This document shows, piece by piece, positions 58,318 to 64,000 of a DNA stretch of 64,000 bases. This DNA is from DAOTVC01 sp034437215 (GTDB taxonomy: Bacteria; Chloroflexota; Anaerolineae; B4-G1; SLSP01). The stretch is taken from assembly GCA_034437215.1 (NCBI GenBank), contig DAOTVC010000087.1, forward strand, positions 1-64,000, read 5' to 3'. Below the pieces are notes generated by a model. It made no database searches. It worked only from the letters and a program-made list of their open reading frames with translations, and was not told the origin of the DNA. The position numbers and the translations under genes are program-made. How positions within the stretch are numbered: position 1 is the stretch's first letter; every line of letters begins with the position of its first letter.

Positions 58318-59217
58318 CTAAACGTTGAGGAGGATGGTCAGCACGGCGATCCAGAGGCTGGCCTGCAGAACGACCAACCCGTCCCAGAGAAAGTAAGCGG
58401 CCATGGGGCGGCGCCGGTAAAGGAAGAGCCCCAATCCGCCGTCGATCAGGACGAAGAGGGTGCCCAGCAGGGCCAGGTAGAAGATGCGTACCGCACGGGC
58501 CGTCAGGAGAGGCTCTCCGTCGGTGCTGAACTGCAGGACGATCTGCGGGGGTAGGTAGGGATAGCGGAAGGTGAGCAGGCCGACGAGCAGCACCAACAGG
58601 AGCAGGCTCACGCCGAGAGGGATGAGCGCCCGGGGATCGCGCCAGATGGTCCAGCCGAAGAACTTGGGGCGCTGCACCGTCCTCTCCACCTCCTGCGTGG
58701 TGCCCATCGTCAGCCGTTCGCGCAGCGCCTCGACGAAGGGCTCGAGGTTCTGGGGCGAGAGGGCGTAGGCGGTCCCCTCGAGGCGCAGGATGACCTGCCC
58801 CTTCAGAGGTCGGCTGGCGTAGAAGCGCAGCGGGCCGGTGGTCGGTGACTCGCCCCAACCCACGAAGTAGCCGGGCCAACGGATGACCCCCTGGAGGCGC
58901 ACCCCCTCGAGCTCGCTGCCGAGGAGCACCTCTCGGATCTGGGCCATGGGAATCTGGTGTTCGTAGCCGCCCCAGCGGATGATCAGCACATTGCGGTCCA
59001 GGACGTAGGAAGCGTGAATGAAGTCCCAGAGCCAGTAGGCCAGCAGCGCCGCCCCGGCCAGCGCCCCTAGCGCCCCCAGCCCCAGGAGGAAGGTGAGAAG
59101 GGAGAGGGGATTGAGCACGGCGAGGGCCACGAGGCCCGCCGCCAGCAGAATCAGCAGGACGACGAAAGCGAGGCCCACCTGCCAGCCCCGACGCAGGTCG
59201 ATCTTCCAGGTCGTCAT
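58318..59217 (-). CDS. Bacterial PH-domain membrane protein
   Basis: 299 aa. Two N-terminal TM helices (~14-65), a bacterial PH-like domain (~65-180: SYVLDRNVLIIRWGGYEHQIPMAQIREVLLG; GRFYAS-type LRFYASRPLKGQVILRLEGTAYALSPQNLEPFVEALRE), then two to three more TM helices (~200-220, 245-265, 275-297). Function unknown; PH domains of this sort are common in membrane proteins of Gram-positives and Chloroflexota. It begins one base after the recR stop. Confidence 0.8.
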   Translation of the reverse strand: MTTWKIDLRRGWQVGLAFVVLLILLAAGLVALAVLNPLSLLTFLLGLGALGALAGAALLAYWLWDFIHASYVLDRNVLIIRWGGYEHQIPMAQIREVLLGSELEGVRLQGVIRWPGYFVGWGESPTTGPLRFYASRPLKGQVILRLEGTAYALSPQNLEPFVEALRERLTMGTTQEVERTVQRPKFFGWTIWRDPRALIPLGVSLLLLVLLVGLLTFRYPYLPPQIVLQFSTDGEPLLTARAVRIFYLALLGTLFVLIDGGLGLFLYRRRPMAAYFLWDGLVVLQASLWIAVLTILLNV

Positions 59218-59218
59218 C

Positions 59219-59824
59219 CTACAGCTCTTGGCGCGCCTCCAACGCCCGGGTGAGGGTCACGGCGTCGGCGTACTCCAGGTCGCCGCCCATGGGCAGCCCC
59301 CGGCCCAGGCGGGTGACGCGGATCCCCAGGGGTTTGAGACGGTTGAGGAGGTAGGCGGCGGTGTAGTCGCCCTCGCTCGTGGGGTTGGTCGCGAGAATGA
59401 CCTCCTTGATCCCTGTCTCGCGGAGCCGCGCCTCGAGCTCCTTCACCCGCAGATCCTCGGCGAAGACCCCCTCCAGGGGGGAGAGCGCACCGTGCAGCAC
59501 GTGGTAGAGACCCCGGTACTGCTCGGTGCGCTCCAGCGCCAGTAGATCCAGCGGCTCCTCCACCACGCAGACGAGATCCCGATCTCGGGTGGGATCGGCG
59601 CAGATGGGGCAGGGGTCCTGTTCCGTCACGTTGTAGCAGACGGAGCAGAAGCGCGTGTTCTCCACGAGATTCTGCAGGGTCTCGGAGATGCGCAACGCCA
59701 GCTCCGACTTGCCGCGCAGGAGGTAGAAGGCCAGCCGCGAGGCCGTCTTCGGCCCGATACCGGGAAGCTCCGAGAGGGTCTCGATCAGCTGCGTGACCGA
59801 GGGGGGGACAGCCGTCGTGGGCAT
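59219..59824 (-). CDS. recR: Recombination protein RecR
   Basis: 201 aa. N-terminal helix-hairpin-helix (LIETLSELPGIGPKTASRLAFYLL), zinc finger (CSVCYNVTEQDPCPIC), Toprim domain (LVCVVEEPLDLLALERTEQYRGLYHVLHGALSPLEGV; EVILATNPTSEGDYTAAYL) and the C-terminal GLPMGGDLEYADAVTLTRAL. RecR acts with RecO/RecF to load RecA at gaps. It begins directly after the ybaB stop, the usual dnaX-ybaB-recR order. Confidence 0.97.
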   Translation of the reverse strand: MPTTAVPPSVTQLIETLSELPGIGPKTASRLAFYLLRGKSELALRISETLQNLVENTRFCSVCYNVTEQDPCPICADPTRDRDLVCVVEEPLDLLALERTEQYRGLYHVLHGALSPLEGVFAEDLRVKELEARLRETGIKEVILATNPTSEGDYTAAYLLNRLKPLGIRVTRLGRGLPMGGDLEYADAVTLTRALEARQEL

Positions 59825-60178
59825 CTAGAGACCCGGAATCCCCATACCGCCCAGGCCGCCGGTGACGGCGGACATCCGCTCGGCCATCATCTCCTGAGCC
59901 TTCTGGATCGCTTCGTTCACGGCCGCGATGATGAGATCCTGAAGCATGTCCACGTCCTCGGGGTCCACCACCTCGGGCTCGATCTTGATCTGCTGAATCT
60001 CCAACCCGCCCGTGATGGCGACCTCGACGGCGCCGCCGCCCACGGTGACGGTGATGACCTCCTGCTCGGCTTCGGCCTGTACTCGTTCCACGTCCTGCTG
60101 CATCTTCTGCACCTGGCGCATCAGGTCCTGGGGGTTCATGCCCATACCGCCGCCTCTGCGTCCACCTCTACGTGCCAT
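59825..60178 (-). CDS. ybaB: YbaB/EbfC-family nucleoid-associated protein
   Basis: 117 aa. Glycine/arginine-rich start, then the YbaB core: NPQDLMRQVQKMQQDVERVQAEAEQEVITVTVGGGAVEVAITGGLEIQQIKIEPEVVDPEDVDMLQDLIIAAVNEAIQKAQEMMAERM (read in parts: coiled helix, G-rich beta hairpin, helix). It binds DNA as a tweezer-like dimer. Second gene of the dnaX-ybaB-recR unit, no gap to recR. Confidence 0.95.
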   Translation of the reverse strand: MARRGGRRGGGMGMNPQDLMRQVQKMQQDVERVQAEAEQEVITVTVGGGAVEVAITGGLEIQQIKIEPEVVDPEDVDMLQDLIIAAVNEAIQKAQEMMAERMSAVTGGLGGMGIPGL

Positions 60179-60241
60179 CGTGTGACTCCTTTGCGTTTAA
60201 GCCTGTACAAGAAAGGGGAACCGATCGGGCTCCCCGCACTA

Positions 60242-61909
60242 CTACTCCACGACCTTCGGAACGGCCCCCAGCTCGTTGACGGCGCGCTGCACCACTTCAT
60301 CCTGCAAGGGATCGTTGGGCTTCTCCGGCTCCCTGGCGGTCGTTTTTTCGGAAGCCCCTTTATCAGATGACGTCTTCGCCTGCGGCTTTGCTGCCTTCTG
60401 GGGCGCGGTCGCTCCCGGGACCTGCGTCGCGCTCCACTCCTTGGCCAGGACGCAGCGCGACCGCAGCGATCGCTTGAACATCTGCGAGAGCAGATCGTCC
60501 ACCGTCCGCAGATTCTCCTCGTTGTTGACCTGATTGCGGTGAAACTTGTGGCGAAAGCCGAGCACGAGCATTCCACTGCTGTCGATGCCCACGGGTCGGG
60601 CGTCGTTCAGCAGTGCCGAGAGGGAGAGGTCGACGCGGCGCATCTGATTGATGACGTCGTGCCAGTGCTCGTTGATGAAGGCCACCGCTACGTCGCCCTC
60701 CGGTGGGGCCGCGGCTTTCGTCTGGGGCTTGGCCTGCGGCTCCGCACGCGACGGGCTCGCTACCTGGGAGGGGGCGGGTTTGGCCCCGGCGGGCGCTCGC
60801 GGAGCGGTCGTCTCCTGTTTTACGGGGGCCGCTTCCTGCCGGAAGGTCGCCTCGACGAAGGCCAGCTCCAGGGGCAGCTGGGGCTGCCAACCGCTGGTGC
60901 GCTCCGAGGCCACGTCGCTGAAGAGGCGCACGGCGCGGACGAGGCGCTCCGCCTCGGTGCTGCGCGCCAGCTTCTCGAGGCGCGGGCGCTCCTCCGACGT
61001 GGGCTCCGCCCAGGTCTCTCCCGCGCCCAGGCGCATCAGGAGCAGGCCCCGCAGGAAGTCGGCAATCTGCCGGGCGAGCTGCCGGGGGTCGGCGCCGCTG
61101 TCGACCGCATGATTGAGGGTCGCCAGACCGGCGCTGAGATCGTCCTGCAGCCACGCCTCGACCACGGCGAGCACGACCTCGCGCCGCTCGGCGCCCAGCA
61201 TCGTGCGCACGTAGTCGGCGCTCACGGCGCCCTCGGAAGCCATCTGATCCAGGAGGCTGATGGCGTCGCGCATGCTGCCCGTGGCGGCCCGCGCGATGAG
61301 CTCCAGGGCCTCCGCTTCGGCCTCGATGCCCTCGGCGGCGGCGATCTTCTTCAGGGAGCTCACCAGCCCGTCGAGCGGGATGCGCCGGAACTCGAAGCGC
61401 TGACAGCGGGAGAGCACCGTCGCGGGGATCTTGTGGACCTCGGTGGTCGCCAGCACGAAGAGAACGTGCTCCGGGGGCTCCTCCAGGGTCTTGAGGAGGG
61501 CGTTGAAGGCCGCCGTGGAGAGCATGTGGACCTCGTCCACGACGTAGACCTTGAAGCGGGCCTGGGTGGGGCGGAAGCCCACCTTCTCCAGGATCTCGCG
61601 CACGTTGTCCACGCCGGTGTGGGAGGCCGCATCGATCTCGATGAGATCCATGAGGCGCCCCTCGTTGACCGCCTGGCAGATCTGGCACTCGTTGCAGGGG
61701 CGCTCCTCCACGGGGGCCAGGCAGTTGACCGCCTTGGCGATGAGCCGTGCGCTGGTCGTCTTACCCGTGCCCCGTGGACCGGCGAAGAGGTAGGCGTGGT
61801 GCACGTGCCCGGTGCGCAGCGCGTTACGCAACGTCCGTACCACGTGCTCCTGGGCTACCACCTCGTCGAAGGTCTGCGGTCGCCACTTTCGGTAGAGTGC
61901 TTGAGCCAT
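60242..61909 (-). CDS. dnaX: DNA polymerase III subunit gamma/tau
   Basis: 555 aa from ATG 61909 after GAGGAGACAA (MAQALYRKWRPQTFDEVVAQE). AAA+ clamp-loader domain: Walker A GPRGTGKTTSARLIAKAVNC, zinc site C-x8-C-x2-C-x2-C, Walker B-type VYVVDEVHML, sensor 1 LATTEVHKIP, SRC motif (LSRCQRFEFRRIP), and GSMRDAISLLDQ. Domain III follows to ~360, then an Ala/Pro/Lys-rich linker and a C-terminal domain. It loads the beta clamp. I see no obvious A-rich frameshift site for a short gamma form. Confidence 0.96.
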   Translation of the reverse strand: MAQALYRKWRPQTFDEVVAQEHVVRTLRNALRTGHVHHAYLFAGPRGTGKTTSARLIAKAVNCLAPVEERPCNECQICQAVNEGRLMDLIEIDAASHTGVDNVREILEKVGFRPTQARFKVYVVDEVHMLSTAAFNALLKTLEEPPEHVLFVLATTEVHKIPATVLSRCQRFEFRRIPLDGLVSSLKKIAAAEGIEAEAEALELIARAATGSMRDAISLLDQMASEGAVSADYVRTMLGAERREVVLAVVEAWLQDDLSAGLATLNHAVDSGADPRQLARQIADFLRGLLLMRLGAGETWAEPTSEERPRLEKLARSTEAERLVRAVRLFSDVASERTSGWQPQLPLELAFVEATFRQEAAPVKQETTAPRAPAGAKPAPSQVASPSRAEPQAKPQTKAAAPPEGDVAVAFINEHWHDVINQMRRVDLSLSALLNDARPVGIDSSGMLVLGFRHKFHRNQVNNEENLRTVDDLLSQMFKRSLRSRCVLAKEWSATQVPGATAPQKAAKPQAKTSSDKGASEKTTAREPEKPNDPLQDEVVQRAVNELGAVPKVVE

Positions 61910-62063
61910 TTGTCTCCTCAGTTGCGGGGTTAGTCTATCACGGATGGGGTGGCCTGACAAGCAGAAACGTGGGCAGGGTTGCCAATTCCGGCGTTCGCGC
62001 TACGCTAGGGCTCGTACATCGGCAGAATCTTATCAAGATACCCCGCGAGCATGGGAGGCGTGT

Positions 62064-62336
62064 ATGGAGTACGAAGCGATCATAGAACTCTGCAACCAGG
62101 CCCTCGAGCCTCTCCGTCCTCAACTACCCCCCTCCCTCTACCGCGAGGCCCACGACCTGATCAACGAGTACGACGAGTGGGGGATCGGGATGGAGTTCCT
62201 GATCGATGAGATCGGAGAGCTCGAGATCGAGATCACCGCCGAGCAGCTGCGCAGGATAGAGGCGGCGATGACCGCGATGGGCTGGGCGGAGAGCGACCGC
62301 ATGGTCTGGCTGCGGAATTACCGGAAAGGGAAGTGA
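62064..62336 (+). CDS. Small acidic protein, MafI-immunity-like
   Basis: 90 aa from ATG 62064 after GGGAGGCG. Acidic and helical: LCNQALEPLRPQLPPSLYREAHDLINEYDEWGIGMEFLIDEIGELEIEITAEQLRRIEAAMTAMGW (two halves, each under a helix pair). The pattern (A.dlI..yDEwg.a.e.L.del.e..i.it..q...i...m..mg) resembles MafI-family immunity proteins that guard against Maf-type toxins. No Maf toxin is in the window; the next gene is a DUF4157 protein. Similarity is weak, so immunity is only a suggestion. Confidence 0.6.
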   Translation: MEYEAIIELCNQALEPLRPQLPPSLYREAHDLINEYDEWGIGMEFLIDEIGELEIEITAEQLRRIEAAMTAMGWAESDRMVWLRNYRKGK

Positions 62337-62424
62337 GTCTCTCTTTCCAACGGGTCCCCTTTTCTGAGGGGAGCAGTCTGGCTTGGCCCGGAGTAGACAC
62401 CCTTCTGCCCCCGTTTGTCGGTTT

Positions 62425-62453
62425 TTGAGATTGCCTACTTCTTCGGTTATGCT
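62425..62453 (+). promoter_or_regulatory. Promoter of the DUF4157 gene
   Basis: TTGAGA (62425-62430), 17-base spacer, TATGCT (62448-62453); TATACT at 62453-62458 is a second possible -10. The leader to ATG 62671 is about 210 bases with no recognised motif. A CCCC..GGGG hairpin without T-run (62357-62373) follows the MafI-like gene. These account for the 334-base gap. Confidence 0.65.
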
Positions 62454-62670
62454 ATACTATTATTGAAGTTCCCTCTCCTGCCCTCGGTGGCTGCGATACT
62501 GTGTCGAGGAAACTGCTTGCTAATACTGTTCTGTTCAAGATCTGGGACCTTGAGTTTTCCTGATTAGCGATTCATCTAAGGAACAGTGACTGATAGCGCC
62601 CGCCTGAGGCAGCGATTGCCCTCTACAGAGCGTTATTATCCAGCAGCGAGAAGCTTGGGTGGGAGGCAGC

Positions 62671-64000
62671 ATGTCCGACACAACGTCCCAGGTCAAAGAG
62701 AGACAGGCTGAAAAGCAACGCAAACCCGCGCCTCCTAGTCTCACATCCGCCAAGGAATTAGCCGTTCCGGATCTCCCCTTCGACCCTGAGCTGCTCTTCA
62801 AGAGTGGCTCCCTCGAAAACCAGGCCCTACAGTTACAACGATTGCCGCCTCCCCTGCGTGCCGAAGCCACCAAGCACATCCAACAGGTACAGGGCAACCG
62901 TCACGTTCAGCGCCTGGTGAAGGCGATGCGGAAGGGCAGTGAAGCCCCTACAACTGAGGGAGCAGCGCAGCACAGCACCCGGACAAAGCCCCCTGCTCCC
63001 AGCGCCCCGTCCCCTTCACCTGCGGCCCAACCCGCCGTCACACGGCGTTCTCCTGCGGTTCAGCCCAAGCTCACCGTAAGCGAGCCGGATGACCTCTACG
63101 AGGTCGAGGCCGAACGGACGGCCGACGTTGTGATGAAGATGCCCGCCCCCGCGACGCCGCCCCCGCCGGACGATGACGAGCAGCCCGGTGCCCCTGCCGT
63201 GCAGCGCGCGGCCCAGGAGGCGGCACCGGCGGTCTCCCCCCAGGTAGCGCAGCGGGTCGAGAGCCTGCGCGGCGGTGGTCGTCCCCTCCCCGAGTCGGAG
63301 CGGAGCTTCTTCGAGTCGCGCATGGGCGCGGACTTCAGCAGTGTGCGGGTGCACACCGATGCGACCGCCGGCCGGACGGCACAGGATCAGAGCGCGCGGG
63401 CCTTCACCCGGGGCAACCACATCGTCTTCGGGACTGGGGAGTACCAGCCGGGCACGCCGGCGGGCCGGCACCTGATGGCCCACGAGCTGACCCACGTCCT
63501 CCAGCAGGGGGCGGCAACCAAACTGAAGCGCCAACCCCAGGAAGAAGAGTCGGTCATCGCGCGTGCGAGTAAGCCGATCACGATTCAGCGCGCTCCGGCA
63601 GCGGCCAGTGCCGGTGGTGCCGGCAGCCAGGCTGCGGATACCTGCGAGCTCTTCATCACCGGCGGCGCCAGCGAGATGGCGGAGGGCTACGACGGGCTAG
63701 GGCCCCAGGTGGGGGGCGACCTGGTCGCCGATGCTGCAGCGGTCGCTCTTGAGGCCAAACCGCTGCCCATCGAGATGGAAGGTGAGGAAGCCCCGCCCGA
63801 GAAGGGTGTCGAGAAGGTCACCGATACGCCGGGAACGCCCATTACGGATGACGTCACGACCCCGGAGCCGGCCCCTCTGGAGGCGAAGCCTCACCAGCAC
63901 GCGGGCGGTGCCCCAAACAATGCCTCCGCCGTGAACCAACTGGATGAGGGCGGTGGTGGGCTGCTCAGTTTCTTCAAGGCCCTCTTTAACAAGTTCAAGA
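62671..64000 (+). CDS. DUF4157 (eCIS core) domain protein, partial
   Basis: ATG 62671 follows GGGAGGCAGC; the frame is open to the window edge (443 codons seen). Order: charged N-terminus; a VQGNRHVQRLV motif (~84) typical of eCIS-associated proteins; Pro/Ala linker; PKLTVSEPDDLYEVEAERTADVVMKM (~132); and a DUF4157 domain (~200-285: LRGGGRPLPESERSFFESRMGADFSSVRVHTD, AFTRGNHIVFG, HLMAHELTHVLQQG with the HExxH zinc motif at 271-275). The tail has PAAR-like wording (FITGGASEMAEG). DUF4157 often marks cargo or polymorphic toxins of extracellular contractile injection systems. The effector end is outside the window. Confidence 0.9.
   Translation, partial: MSDTTSQVKERQAEKQRKPAPPSLTSAKELAVPDLPFDPELLFKSGSLENQALQLQRLPPPLRAEATKHIQQVQGNRHVQRLVKAMRKGSEAPTTEGAAQHSTRTKPPAPSAPSPSPAAQPAVTRRSPAVQPKLTVSEPDDLYEVEAERTADVVMKMPAPATPPPPDDDEQPGAPAVQRAAQEAAPAVSPQVAQRVESLRGGGRPLPESERSFFESRMGADFSSVRVHTDATAGRTAQDQSARAFTRGNHIVFGTGEYQPGTPAGRHLMAHELTHVLQQGAATKLKRQPQEEESVIARASKPITIQRAPAAASAGGAGSQAADTCELFITGGASEMAEGYDGLGPQVGGDLVADAAAVALEAKPLPIEMEGEEAPPEKGVEKVTDTPGTPITDDVTTPEPAPLEAKPHQHAGGAPNNASAVNQLDEGGGGLLSFFKALFNKFK

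Noticed and set aside
1..64000. CRISPR arrays, rRNA genes, tRNA genes, insertion sequences
   Set aside because: No regularly spaced direct repeats, no rRNA-like sequence, no GTTCGAATC-type T-loops in a cloverleaf, and no transposase ORF were seen.

Overview
The window is GC-rich, gene-dense bacterial chromosomal DNA. Its gene content points to Chloroflexota, probably Anaerolineae or a close relative. Clues are the short C-terminal tail YMPLVVRKR on a secreted protease, TP-rich lipoprotein linkers, a Ser/Thr kinase fused to a formylglycine-generating-enzyme-like domain, an unsplit dnaX-ybaB-recR cluster, and many short G-rich intergenic repeats. The phylum is inferred from style; no rRNA or tRNA gene was seen. 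Two real genes run off the window edges (1-2147 minus and 62671-64000 plus).

Layout. 1-5664 (minus): a xanthine-dehydrogenase-type molybdenum hydroxylase (FAD/2Fe-2S fusion and Mo subunit) with a nucleoside-phosphorylase-superfamily gene between its two subunit genes. 5764-11740 (minus): a polyprenyl-phosphate-type glycosyltransferase, then pheS - four-helix-bundle gene - pheT behind a T-box leader, then a MIP18-family Fe-S assembly gene. 12253-15093: parB, an M24 peptidase and a convergent SufR-like regulator. 15316-23199: a large secreted S8 protease, a DUF3179 lipoprotein, a head-GIN protein, a molybdenum-storage-protein-like kinase and a PPC-domain protein. 23252-27205 (minus): hisS-nadK-zinc/membrane protein-glycosyltransferase. 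27489-31818 (plus): surE, a phosphatase-like/beta-propeller-like membrane protein, thpR and a TIGR00725 protein. 31858-35424 (minus): glycosyltransferase, mutY, L,D-transpeptidase. 35627-41516: a histidine-kinase-like sensor lacking its phospho-acceptor His, degV, a lipoprotein and an aminotransferase. 41843-47572 (plus): a CDP-sugar dehydratase/RfbH pair, adenosine-kinase-like and ahcY, then rpsU. 47631-48972 (minus): PHP hydrolase, TPR protein and a 47-aa ORF. 49294-54837 (plus): Ser/Thr kinase-FGE protein, an 851-aa protein with an HxxxDG motif, and a phosphodiester glycosidase. 54834-61909 (minus): GT39-like mannosyltransferase, TsaC-like, HAD, PH-domain protein, recR, ybaB, dnaX. 62064-64000 (plus): a MafI-like small protein and a DUF4157 (eCIS-core) protein.

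How they fit together. Purine and SAH salvage recur (XDH with a PNP-like protein; adenosine kinase with SAH hydrolase; SurE). Molybdenum recurs (Mo hydroxylase and a MoSto-like protein). The most unusual observation is a family of intergenic three-hairpin elements (about 2190-2445, 44222-44475 and 47021-47144). All three lie just after a stop codon and in sense orientation. The two close copies keep base pairing through compensatory changes. Other points worth a second look are enzymes that have lost key residues: a histidine kinase with Asp in place of His, RfbH with two Fe-S cysteines missing, and a TsaC-like protein without its KxR and SAN motifs.
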